A stretch of 36,179 bases of DNA from Methylobacterium nonmethylotrophicum (GTDB lineage Bacteria; Pseudomonadota; Alphaproteobacteria; Rhizobiales; Beijerinckiaceae): contig NZ_SRLB01000047.1 of NCBI RefSeq assembly GCF_004745635.1, positions 1 to 36,179 of the forward strand. Direction: 5' to 3'. The translations under genes were made by a program, and so were the position numbers. This document shows, in pieces, positions 24,783 through 32,355 of this stretch; positions within the stretch are counted from its first letter, which is position 1; every line of letters begins with the position of its first letter. The notes below the pieces were generated by a model that was not told where the DNA came from, made no database searches, and saw nothing but the letters and a program-made list of their open reading frames with translations.

Positions 24783-24995
24783 GCCGACGTTGACCGTTCC
24801 GTCCTGCGCCCGCGCACCGCCCACCCCCCGCAGCAGGGCTGAAGCACTCTGTTGCGTCTAAAACACCGTGGATCGTCACGTGACGACACAATGAACCTAC
24901 CAATCTTCTTGCGCGCAAGACACGGCTGAAATACGGCGCGGCTATCTCTCTCGCAATGCTCACCTGATTGAGCTTGAGACAAGAGAGTCAGAACA
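24783..24995 (+). promoter_or_regulatory. Duplicated RTX upstream region (copy 2) with the same palindromes
   Basis: From 24841 the sequence follows 22341 at a constant offset of 2500 bases: GAAGCACTCTGTTGCGTC, then TCGTCACGTGACGA (24873-24886) and CTTGCGCGCAAG (24908-24919), then TGATTGAGCTTGAGACAAGA up to the ATG at 24996. The palindromes are perfect in both copies, although the surrounding bases differ at perhaps one position in ten and the gene below is broken. It may now serve the phospholipase A2-like gene at 25289, which is inference. The region 24578-24782 between the RTX stop and this copy holds nothing I recognise. Confidence 0.6.
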
Positions 24996-25185
24996 ATGAC
25001 GATGGAATACAAGAAAAAGCTCGGCGAGCTGATCAGCGGCACGGGCGAAAGTTCTTTTTTGCAGAAGACGGTGACAGCACCATCAGCAAAGCCGGCGCCG
25101 ACCATGCCATGATCGGCCACAACGGTAAGTTTCCTTGTATTATTAAATCGGATTGAGACAAGATCGTCGAGTCTTGCACTGGATA
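24996..25185 (+). pseudogene. Decayed 5' fragment of a second RTX gene
   Basis: The ATG at 24996 opens MTMEYKKKLGELISGTGESS, matching the intact RTX protein's MPTGYKKTPGKLISGTGSSS. Soon after (around 25055) a frameshift moves the match to another frame (EDGDSTISKAGADHAMIGHNG against GDDTISGAGGDHIMIGYNG), which meets a stop at 25154-25156. Similarity to the intact gene continues in the DNA (AAGATCGTCGAGTCTTGCACT) to about 25185 and then ends. About 190 bases of a 2.1-kb gene remain, so it is a truncated, frameshifted duplicate. Confidence 0.75.
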
Positions 25186-25288
25186 TAAGGCGTAGAAGTC
25201 AAATCCACGCAATCAGCGCCAAGGTGTGATCCATGTTGCCGGCCTGAGCCGGGTTCGCCCAAGTCTCTAGTCTGGGAGAGATGCTGCT

Positions 25289-25708
25289 ATGAACATCCAA
25301 ACGTTTGCTATCAAGCTGGCCGCCTCCGCTGTCTTCGCGGGCTGTTGGACAACCGCCACTCTGGCCGATCCAACACTGTTGAGCGGGCCGAAGTTTCTCG
25401 TGCACGGCAACTACTGCGGGTTGGGCAATAACGCGCCGCTTGCGCCAGTCGACGCCCTCGACGCGGCCTGCTCGCGTCACGATGCCTGCACGCCCGACGA
25501 CGACTTGCCACTCAAGGAATGCAACCTGCGGCTCGAGCGGGAAGCACAAGCCATCGCCCTCGACATGAGCCAATCGGAAAAGGTGCGCATGATGGCCGGC
25601 CTCGTCGCTACCTACGCGTCGACTGCCCCTTCGAGGATAGTCCCCATCACGATGCCCGTGAGTGTGCGTCCAACCGCACCACGGCCTGCGTTCACGAGAC
25701 TCAGGTGA
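25289..25708 (+). CDS. Exported phospholipase A2-like protein, copy B
   Basis: A protein of 139 residues. The ATG at 25289 follows GGGAGAG at a normal distance and starts a signal peptide (MNIQTFAIKLAASAVFAGC, probable cleavage after ...TTATLA). The mature part has HGNYCGLGNNAPLAPVDALD, like a PLA2 calcium loop, then DAACSRHDACTP with the catalytic His-Asp pair, and CNLRLEREAQAIALDMSQS. These motifs and their spacing match copy A at 1931-2356, but the ends differ (copy B ends in PTAPRPAFTRLR). The expected enzyme cleaves phospholipids outside the cytoplasm with calcium. It follows the decayed RTX fragment, so the duplicated promoter could drive it. Activity is unproven. Confidence 0.75.
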   Translation: MNIQTFAIKLAASAVFAGCWTTATLADPTLLSGPKFLVHGNYCGLGNNAPLAPVDALDAACSRHDACTPDDDLPLKECNLRLEREAQAIALDMSQSEKVRMMAGLVATYASTAPSRIVPITMPVSVRPTAPRPAFTRLR

Positions 25709-26392
25709 TACGCCGCGCGCCGAGATGTTTGCCTTTCGTTACTCATCATCCTCAGTCTCGCCCGCATCGATCAGTGTCGAGCCGAGACGCTCCTCCGCCG
25801 AACCGATTGCACTGGCAGGCACCATTTCTCGCACCAAACCTTCAACGTTCGGCGCCGGGCTGTCATTGACGCCATCTCAGTCGGGAATATTTGACGTGTT
25901 GGACCCGAGATCTCAACACACTGGGCGATGCCAGGTTGGCGTGTCAGGAATTCATGTATCCGGAAAACCCTCGCGACCGGACATTCCTTGCGGCAGCCAG
26001 GAGGAGCCGCTTTGGATCGGGAGTTGCTTGCCGCATGTTCGGCTTGCAATTTTGTCGTGGCCCATCGCGAGCACGAACGACTGGCCTGCAGCCTGCAACG
26101 CTGATATTTACACATCGGCATTCGATGAAAGCATCTGGTAATCCAACCAGAGCGCTCGTGGAGATCAGCGTTTATCCGAGTCAAGGGACGTGATCGAACC
26201 CGTCTCTGGGCGCCAGCATCAGAGTCTTGCGGAAGCGCGACGTCCTGAGTGTGAGTGGACGCCCGACATCCGGAACCTTGCAGCTACCGAAACAGCGTAC
26301 TGAGAGGCGCACCATAGGCAATATTACGCCAAGGCTTTGCGGAGGCACCGCAATCCTGCGTCTGCGGTACAAGAGTTGTCAGCGAGAATGGA
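25709..26392. other. No recognisable gene (about 680 bases, lower GC)
   Basis: The composition is noticeably less GC-rich than the flanks. Frames on both strands (for example 25662-26141 plus, 25771-26184 minus) give proteins without any domain I know, with odd composition (many Ser, Arg, Cys, His). No start has a good ribosome binding site. The stretch abuts the 3' end of the tRNA-Tyr gene, a common integration point, but I cannot see a direct repeat of the tRNA end. Confidence 0.4.
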
Positions 26393-26477
26393 TGGTGGGG
26401 GAAGTAGGACTCGAACCTACGAAGGCTTAGCCAGCGGATTTACAGTCCGCCCCCTTTGCCGCTCGGGACATTCCCCC
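26393..26477 (-). tRNA. tRNA-Tyr (anticodon GUA)
   Basis: Read on the minus strand the gene starts GGGGGAATGTCCCGAGCGG and ends with TTCCCCC, an A and an encoded CCA (26393-26395). The acceptor stem GGGGGAA pairs with TTCCCCC. The anticodon arm contains GGACTGTAAATCC with GTA in the loop, and a long variable arm (class II, as in bacterial tRNA-Tyr) precedes the T arm TAGGTTCGAGTCCTA. It is 85 bases including CCA. Confidence 0.95.
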
Positions 26478-26593
26478 ACGCTGCCGTCTCCGGCAGGGGC
26501 CGCCTCGTCGGCGACGGGGCCCTTATGGTGGGGCGTCCGGCGGGTGTCAAGCTGCCATGGATGGCCGGCTCATGGGCGTGGGGGAGGGGCCGC

Positions 26594-28387
26594 TCAGTCG
26601 GCCTCGGCCAGGTCGCAGAGGCGCAGCTCGACCCGGTCGCCGCCGCGCCAGCGGTCGCGGGAGAGGGTGCCGGCGGCGTGGACGTCGCGGCCGATGCGCG
26701 ACAGGAGCAGCCGGCCGACGGGCGATTCCGCTGCCCGGAAGGCGATGGCGCCGACCGCGACGCCGTCGCGGCCGCGCAGCTGCGCCTTGACGTGGCCCGT
26801 GCCGACGACCCGTGCATCGGCGACGCGGTGACGGGCGAGCGCGAAGACGGGTTCCGGCGCGCCCTGGCCGAAGGGGCCGGCCCGCTCGACGGCGTCCGCC
26901 AGGTCCGGCTGCACCCCGCCGGCGGAGACGAGGCCGTCGACGAGCAAAGCCTCGCCGAGGCGCGCCTCGGCCACCGAGGCGGCGAGGTCGGCCGACAGGG
27001 CCTCGCGGAAGCGGTCGAGGTCGAGGGCCGCCAGCGTCACGCCCGCCGCCATGGCGTGGCCGCCGCCTTTCGCCGCGAGGCCGGCCTCGACGCAGGCCCG
27101 GACCGCCCGGCCGAGATCGGCGCCGGGAATCGAGCGGCCGGATCCCGTGGCGGTGCCGTCCTGGCGCAGCGCGAAGGCGAAGGCGGGCCGTCCGAAGCGC
27201 TCCTTCAGCCGCGCGGCGATCAGCCCGACGATGCCCGGGTGCCAGTCCGGGCTGCCGGTGACGAGGACCGGCTGGTCGGGGTCGCGCTCAAGGCGCAGTC
27301 CCATCGCGGCCTCGGCCTCCGCCACGGCGGCGGCCTCGATCGCCTGGCGCTCGCGGTTCAGCGCATCGAGCTGCGCCGCGATGCCGGCGGCCTCGAGCGG
27401 GTCCTCGCACAGAAGCAGGCGTGCGCCGAGCGTCGCATCGCCGATGCGCCCGCCGGCATTGATGCGGGGCCCGAGCAGGAAGCCGAGATGCCAGGCCTGC
27501 GGTGCCTCGGACAGGCCCGCCGCGTCGAGGAGGGCCGCGAGGCCGCGCCGGGATCGGCCGCGCATCACCGCGAGGCCCTGGCGCACGAAGGCGCGGTTGA
27601 GGCCTTGGAGCGGCACCACGTCGGCGACGGTGGCGAGGGCCACGAGGTCGAGCCCCGCCATCAGGTCGGGAACGGCGAGGCCGTCGCGGCGCAGGCGCCG
27701 GTTGAGCGCCACCAGGGTCAGGAACACCACGCCGGCGGCGCAGAGATGGCCGAGGCCCGACAGATCGTCGAGGCGGTTCGGATTGACGACCGCGCGAACC
27801 GGCGGGAGCGTTTCGGGGGCGCCGTGATGGTCGAGCACCACCACGTCCATGCCCAGGCGCCCGGCCTCGGCGAGGGGCTCGTGCCCGGCGGTGCCGCAAT
27901 CGACCGTGACGAGGAGGGTGGCGCCTTCCTCCGCCAGCATCCGCACCGCCGCGACGTTGGGGCCGTAGCCCTCGGTGATGCGGTCGGGGATGTGGAGCCG
28001 GTAGGGCACGCCGAGATCGCGCAGGGCGCTCGCCAGGAGGGCGGCGCTCGCCGCCCCGTCGACATCGTAGTCGCCGAAGATCGCGACCCGCTCGCGCTTC
28101 AGGATCGCCGCGGCGAGGCGGTCGGCCGCCGCCTCCATGTCGACCAGAACGGCGGGGTCCGGCATCAGGTCGCGCAAGCGCGGCTCGAGGAAGCCCGGCA
28201 CGGCGTGAAGGTCGACGCCGCGGCCGGCCAGCACCCGGGCCAGCACCTCCGGCAGGCCGTGCCCCTGCGCGATGGCGACGGCGAGGCTCTGCGCCGCCGG
28301 CGAGGCGCAGCGCTCGTGCCAGGGCCGCCCGAGGGCGGAGCGGTGAACGTCGAGGAGCGGGCGGGGCAGGTCGAGGAGAGCGGACAC
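26594..28387 (-). CDS. recJ: Single-stranded-DNA-specific exonuclease RecJ
   Basis: A protein of 597 residues, normal for RecJ. It degrades single-stranded DNA 5' to 3' in recombination and mismatch or base-excision repair in the cytoplasm. The DHH superfamily motifs are present in order: AIFGDYDVDGAASAALL (motif I, metal-binding Asp residues), LLVTVDCGTAG (motif II), VVVLDHHGAPE (motif III, the DHH itself) and ALATVADVVPL (motif IV). The DHHA1 part contains SPDWHPGIVGLIAARL and KGGGHAMAAGVTL, and a C-terminal OB-fold region closes the protein. The family's oligonucleotide-binding residues around SGRSIPGADL are also visible. It follows the pnt operon on the same strand but is separated from it by an intrinsic terminator, so it probably has its own promoter in 28388-28520. 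Confidence 0.95.
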   Translation of the reverse strand: MSALLDLPRPLLDVHRSALGRPWHERCASPAAQSLAVAIAQGHGLPEVLARVLAGRGVDLHAVPGFLEPRLRDLMPDPAVLVDMEAAADRLAAAILKRERVAIFGDYDVDGAASAALLASALRDLGVPYRLHIPDRITEGYGPNVAAVRMLAEEGATLLVTVDCGTAGHEPLAEAGRLGMDVVVLDHHGAPETLPPVRAVVNPNRLDDLSGLGHLCAAGVVFLTLVALNRRLRRDGLAVPDLMAGLDLVALATVADVVPLQGLNRAFVRQGLAVMRGRSRRGLAALLDAAGLSEAPQAWHLGFLLGPRINAGGRIGDATLGARLLLCEDPLEAAGIAAQLDALNRERQAIEAAAVAEAEAAMGLRLERDPDQPVLVTGSPDWHPGIVGLIAARLKERFGRPAFAFALRQDGTATGSGRSIPGADLGRAVRACVEAGLAAKGGGHAMAAGVTLAALDLDRFREALSADLAASVAEARLGEALLVDGLVSAGGVQPDLADAVERAGPFGQGAPEPVFALARHRVADARVVGTGHVKAQLRGRDGVAVGAIAFRAAESPVGRLLLSRIGRDVHAAGTLSRDRWRGGDRVELRLCDLAEAD

Positions 28388-28519
28388 GGGGCGCAGTGTA
28401 GCGGGATTCGCGGATCCGCGCTGCCGCAGCCGGGCGACACCTGTGGGCGGACGATGCCGGGCTCAGGAATGGGCGCGCGAACCTTTCCCCGCAGGGGGGA
28501 GGGTTCGCGCGCTCCCCTG

Positions 28520-28551
28520 AAAAGCAAAAAGCGGGGCACAGGGCCCCGCTT
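28520..28551 (-). terminator. Intrinsic terminator after pntB
   Basis: On the minus strand AAGCGGGGC pairs with GCCCCGCTT around a five-base loop (28529-28551), followed directly by TTTTTGCTTTTC. A nine-pair GC-rich stem plus a T-run is a standard rho-independent terminator. It lies about 50 bases after the pntB stop and ends the pnt operon. Confidence 0.85.
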
Positions 28552-28601
28552 CCCGATCCGAGACGAAAACCTCGGCTTCCCGTTCTCCGACGGGCCGACC
28601 G

Positions 28602-30002
28602 TCAGAGGTTCTTCACGATCTCGTCGACCACCTTCTTGGCGTCGCCGAACAGCATCATGGTGTTGTCGCGGAAGAACACCTCGTTCTCGACGCCCGCATA
28701 GCCGGAGCCCATGCCGCGCTTGATGAACAGCACGGTCTTGGCCCGCTCGACGTCGAGGATCGGCATGCCGTAGATCGGCGATTGCGGATCGGTCTTGGCG
28801 GCCGGGTTGGTGACGTCGTTGGCGCCGATGACGAAGGCCACGTCGGCCTGCGGGAACTCGCCGTTGATGTCCTCGAGCTCGTGCACCTCGTCGTAGGGCA
28901 CATTGGCCTCGGCCAGCAGCACGTTCATGTGGCCCGGCATGCGGCCCGCCACCGGGTGGATGGCGTACTTGATGTCGACGCCGGCCTTCTTGAGCTGGTC
29001 GGCCATCTCGCGCAGGCTGTGCTGGGCCTGCGCCACCGCCATGCCGTAACCCGGCACGATGATGACCTTCTCGGCGTTCTTCATGATGAAGGCCGCGTCG
29101 TCCGCGGAGCCCTGCTTGACCGGCCGGGTCTCGACCGCGCCGCCCGCGCCGGCCGCCGCGGCGTCGCCGCCGAAACCGCCGAGGATCACCGAGATGAACG
29201 ATCGGTTCATCGCGTGGCACATGATGTAGGACAGGATCGCGCCCGAGGAGCCGACCAGCGCGCCGGTGATGATCAGCGCCAGGTTGCCGAGGGTGAAGCC
29301 GATGCCCGCGGCCGCCCAGCCCGAATACGAGTTGAGCATCGAGACCACGACCGGCATGTCCGCGCCGCCGATCGGGATGATCAGGAGGCCGCCGAGCACG
29401 AAGGACAGGATCACGATCAGCCAGAACAGCACCTTGCTCTCGCCGCCGATGAAGCCGGCGAGCAGCGCCACCAGCAGGATGGCGAGCACGATGTTGATGG
29501 CGTGGCGCTGGGGCAGCATGATCGGCTTGCCCGACATGCGGCCGTCGAGCTTCAGGAACGCGATCACCGAGCCCGTGAAGGTGATGGCGCCGATGGCCAC
29601 GCCGAGGCCCATCTCGAAGAGCGACTGCTTGTGGATGTGGCCGTTCTCGAGGATGCCGAAGGCCTGCGGGGCGTAGAGGGCGCCGGCCGCCACCGCGACG
29701 GCCGCGAGGCCGACGAGGGAGTGGAAGGCCGCGACGAGCTGCGGCATCGCCGTCATCGGCACGCGCCGGGCGATCACCGCGCCGGCGCCGCCGCCGATGC
29801 CGAGGCCGAGCAGCACCAGGAACCAGGCGCCGGCGCCGGACGGCGCGTGGCCGACCAGCGTCGTCAGGATGGCGATGCCCATGCCGATCATCCCGTACAG
29901 GTTGCCCTGCCGGGAGGTGGTCGGGTGGGACAGGCCCCGCAGCGCCAGAATGAACAGGACGCCCGAGACGAGGTAGAGGAGCGAGGAGACGTTCTCGGAC
30001 AT
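28602..30002 (-). CDS. pntB: NAD(P) transhydrogenase subunit beta
   Basis: A protein of 466 residues, full length. It forms with PntAa and PntAb the membrane enzyme that uses the proton motive force to move hydride from NADH to NADP+. The first ~265 residues hold about nine membrane helices of domain II (VSSLLYLVSGVLFILAL; AVIARRVPMTAMPQLVAAFH; LLIIPIGGADMPVVVSMLNS). Residues ~285-466 are domain III, the NADP(H) site: EKVIIVPGYGMAVAQAQH (GxGxxV-type phosphate loop), HPVAGRMPGHMNVLLAEA, VIGANDVTNPAA and the final KRGMGSGYAGVENEVFF. Its start lies four bases after the pntAb stop, so the genes are cotranscribed. A terminator follows. Confidence 0.96.
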   Translation of the reverse strand: MSENVSSLLYLVSGVLFILALRGLSHPTTSRQGNLYGMIGMGIAILTTLVGHAPSGAGAWFLVLLGLGIGGGAGAVIARRVPMTAMPQLVAAFHSLVGLAAVAVAAGALYAPQAFGILENGHIHKQSLFEMGLGVAIGAITFTGSVIAFLKLDGRMSGKPIMLPQRHAINIVLAILLVALLAGFIGGESKVLFWLIVILSFVLGGLLIIPIGGADMPVVVSMLNSYSGWAAAGIGFTLGNLALIITGALVGSSGAILSYIMCHAMNRSFISVILGGFGGDAAAAGAGGAVETRPVKQGSADDAAFIMKNAEKVIIVPGYGMAVAQAQHSLREMADQLKKAGVDIKYAIHPVAGRMPGHMNVLLAEANVPYDEVHELEDINGEFPQADVAFVIGANDVTNPAAKTDPQSPIYGMPILDVERAKTVLFIKRGMGSGYAGVENEVFFRDNTMMLFGDAKKVVDEIVKNL

Positions 30003-30006
30003 CGCC

Positions 30007-30456
30007 TCAGGCCTTCTTCTTGTACATGCTGAGCATGCGCTGGGTGACGAGGAAGCCGCCGAAGATGTTCACGCTGGCGAAGACCAGCCCGATGAACCCG
30101 AAGAAGCGGGCCCATCCGGTCCCCTTCTCGATCAGCGGCACGCCGACGGCGAGCAGCGCACCGACCACGATCACCGAGGAGATCGCGTTGGTGACGGACA
30201 TCAGCGGGGTGTGGAGGGCCGGGGTCACCGACCAGACCACGTAATAGCCGACGAAGATCGCCAGCACGAAGATCGCGAGGCGGAAGACGGTCGGGTCGAT
30301 GGCGCCGTGGGTCGCGGCGGCGACGCCGTGGCCGACGCTGTCGGCGATGATCGCCGCCTGGTCGGCGGCGCGGGCGGCGATGTCGGCCGCGTTGCGGGCG
30401 GCGGCGGCGGCGGCGCGCGCCTGCTCCGCCGCCTGGTCGGGGGGAAGGGTGGCCAT
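30007..30456 (-). CDS. pntAb: NAD(P) transhydrogenase subunit alpha part 2
   Basis: A protein of 149 residues from the ATG at 30456, with GAGGAAA just upstream. The first ~45 residues are an Ala-rich helix (EQARAAAAAARNAADIAARA) that is longer than in many relatives and may form a coiled coil. The remaining part has the expected three or four membrane helices of the domain II alpha portion: FRLAIFVLAIFVGYYVVWSV, SSVIVVGALLAVGVPL and FFGFIGLVFASVNIFGGFLV, ending TQRMLSMYKKKA. In alphaproteobacteria the alpha subunit is split into PntAa and PntAb, as here. It lies 20 bases after pntAa and 4 before pntB. Confidence 0.93.
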   Translation of the reverse strand: MATLPPDQAAEQARAAAAAARNAADIAARAADQAAIIADSVGHGVAAATHGAIDPTVFRLAIFVLAIFVGYYVVWSVTPALHTPLMSVTNAISSVIVVGALLAVGVPLIEKGTGWARFFGFIGLVFASVNIFGGFLVTQRMLSMYKKKA

Positions 30457-30476
30457 GGGGGTTTCCTCTGGCGGGC

Positions 30477-31619
30477 TCAGGCGGCCTTGGGCTGGAAGTT
30501 CGGGTGGACGACGGCACCGTCGCGAGTCAGGCAGGTCGCCTTGACGAGCTCGTCGTCCCACTTCACGGCCAGCGCCTTCGAAGCCTTGTCGACCAGGGTC
30601 TCGACGAAGGCATAGAGGTTGCGGGCGTAGAGGCTCGACGAGGTGGCGGCGAGCCGTCCCGGCACGTTGGCGTAGCCGACGATCTTGACGCCGTTCTGCG
30701 TCTCGACGATCTCGTCCGCCTTCACGCCCTCGACGTTGCCGCCGCGCTCGACCGCGAGGTCGACCAGGACAGAGCCCGGCCGCATCGCCGCCACCATGTC
30801 GGCGGTGACGAGCTTCGGGGCCGGCCTCCCCGGGATCAGCGCGGTCGTGACCACGATGTCCTGCTTGGCGATGTGGCTCGCCACCAGCTCGGCCTGCTTC
30901 TTCTTGTACTCGGCCGACATCTCCTTGGCGTAGCCGCCGGCGGTCTCGGCCTGCTTGAACTCCTCGTCCTCGACGGCGACGAACTTGGCGCCCAGCGACT
31001 CGACCTGCTCCTTGGCGGCCGGGCGCACGTCGGTCGCGGTCACCACGGCGCCGAGGCGGCGGGCGGTCGCGATCGCCTGGAGGCCGGCGACGCCGGCGCC
31101 CATCACGAAGATGCGGGCCGCCGGCACGGTGCCGGCCGCGGTCATCATCATCGGCAGCGCCCGGCCGTAGACGGCGGCGCCGTCGACCACCGCGCGGTAG
31201 CCGGCGAGGTTGGCCTGGCTCGAGAGCACGTCCATCACCTGGGCGCGGGTGATGCGGGGCATCAGCTCCATGGCGATCGCCGACAGGCCGGCATCCGCCA
31301 TCGCCTTGACCTCGGCCTCGTGGCCGTAGGGGTCCATGATAGCGACCACGATCGCGCCGCGCTTGAGCGCCGGCAGCTCGTCGCCGGAGGGCCGGCGCAC
31401 CTTGAGGACGATGTCCGCCCCCTCGGCCGCGGCCCTGGCGTCGGGCGCGATCGAGGCGCCGACGGCCTCGTACTCGGCGTCCGGGACGCCGGCCTTGAGG
31501 CCCGCACCGGACTGAACCGTCACCTCGGCCCCCAGAGCCTTGTACTTCTTCACCGTTTCCGGGACCGCCGCGACCCGCGGCTCCGCCGGATCGGTCTCGG
31601 ATAGGACCGCGATCCGCAT
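30477..31619 (-). CDS. pntAa: NAD(P) transhydrogenase subunit alpha part 1
   Basis: A protein of 380 residues, the soluble NAD(H)-binding domain I. The alanine dehydrogenase/PNT N-terminal domain has AVLSETDPAEPRVAAVPETV and KKYKALGAEVTVQSGAG. The Rossmann part has RIFVMGAGVAGLQAIATARR (GxGxxG), TATDVRPAAKEQVESLGAKF and the mobile-loop region around EEFKQAETAGGYAKEMS. Later family landmarks are DIVVTTALIPGRPAPKLVT and GSVLVDLAVERGGN. It is the first gene of the pntAa-pntAb-pntB operon, with its promoter in 31620-31710. The family's split organisation supports an alphaproteobacterial host. Confidence 0.96.
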   Translation of the reverse strand: MRIAVLSETDPAEPRVAAVPETVKKYKALGAEVTVQSGAGLKAGVPDAEYEAVGASIAPDARAAAEGADIVLKVRRPSGDELPALKRGAIVVAIMDPYGHEAEVKAMADAGLSAIAMELMPRITRAQVMDVLSSQANLAGYRAVVDGAAVYGRALPMMMTAAGTVPAARIFVMGAGVAGLQAIATARRLGAVVTATDVRPAAKEQVESLGAKFVAVEDEEFKQAETAGGYAKEMSAEYKKKQAELVASHIAKQDIVVTTALIPGRPAPKLVTADMVAAMRPGSVLVDLAVERGGNVEGVKADEIVETQNGVKIVGYANVPGRLAATSSSLYARNLYAFVETLVDKASKALAVKWDDELVKATCLTRDGAVVHPNFQPKAA

Positions 31620-31711
31620 TCAGACTTCCCTCAGTCAAACGACACGGCGCGGGGCGCCGATCCCCCCTAGGGACAGGGCCTACAAGGCCACGCCTGCCCC
31701 ACAACTGTAAA

Positions 31712-31737
31712 GCCGTTCCCTCGCGCGAGGGAACGGC
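31712..31737. terminator. Perfect 26-base palindrome between coxIV-like gene and pntAa
   Basis: GCCGTTCCCTCGC is followed at once by its exact reverse complement GCGAGGGAACGGC, and the flanks TGTAAA and TTTACA also pair imperfectly. It lies about 80 bases after the end of the oxidase subunit IV gene and about 95 upstream of pntAa, all on the minus strand. The stem followed on the minus strand by CTTTACAGTT could end transcription of the subunit IV gene, or the palindrome could be an operator for the pnt operon. Confidence 0.5.
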
Positions 31738-31816
31738 CCCGTTTACAAATCTTCAACGATTAAGTCACGCGCGATCTACCGCGCGGGAAGGTGGGGCGCG
31801 CGTCCCCGCCCGCGGT

Positions 31817-32110
31817 TCAGTAGAAGGCGAGCATCAGGGCCAGCAGCAGGGCCACCACGGCCGGGGCGCGCCAGCCGATATTCGGCGAGAGGGCGCCGAC
31901 GGCCCCGCCGATGGCGCCCAGCACGACGCCGACGATGGCGGAGATCCAGGCCTCGCGCACGCCGCCGACGGCGAGCGACAGCACCCAGCAGATTACGACG
32001 GTGGTGGCGATCTCGACGAAGTGGACGAAGCCGCGATAGGTGGCCTCGTGGGACGGTCCGTCCATCTCCGGGCTGTAGGCGGAGTCGGTGGCGTGATTGA
32101 TGTCGGCCAT
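31817..32110 (-). CDS. aa3-type cytochrome c oxidase subunit IV
   Basis: A protein of 97 residues. The N-terminal polar part contains EMDGPSHEATYRGFVHFVEI, matching the bacterial aa3-type subunit IV family (M-D-x-x-x-H-E-x-T-Y-x-x-F). This is followed by a membrane helix (TTVVICWVLSLAVGGV) and, unusually long for this family, two more hydrophobic stretches (AWISAIVGVVLGAIGGAVGA and APAVVALLLALMLAF). The core family member is about 45 residues with one span, so this is the extended form. It is a small accessory subunit of the terminal oxidase in the inner membrane. The other cox genes are not in this window. Confidence 0.85.
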   Translation of the reverse strand: MADINHATDSAYSPEMDGPSHEATYRGFVHFVEIATTVVICWVLSLAVGGVREAWISAIVGVVLGAIGGAVGALSPNIGWRAPAVVALLLALMLAFY

Positions 32111-32253
32111 GATGCGGTAGACCCCGTCTTGTGCTCGTTGGCCGGGCTTTAGCGCATGCTCAAGGTCCGGGCAATTGGCCGGTGCGCGGTCCGCGCCGGG
32201 GCGGCGCGACCCCTCGGGATCGCCGCAAGCCCTTATGCGGGCTCGCCTCTCCG

Positions 32254-32273
32254 GGCCGGGAGCCCTCCCGGCC
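32254..32273. terminator. Possible hairpin after the ABC1 kinase gene
   Basis: GGCCGGGA pairs with TCCCGGCC around a four-base loop. It lies about 80 bases beyond the end of the minus-strand kinase gene. No T-run follows, so termination is uncertain. Confidence 0.35.
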
Positions 32274-32355
32274 GGCCTGAGGCACCGTCATAGGTCAAAG
32301 GCCGGGCGTGCGGTTGCGCATCTTTTTCCGGCGCCGCACCCCGGGAGGCCGGGCC

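Noticed and set aside
25662..26184. Possible genes on both strands between the PLA2-like gene and tRNA-Tyr
   Set aside because: No domain or good start; the composition is unusual for this genome, and the two strands cannot both be coding.
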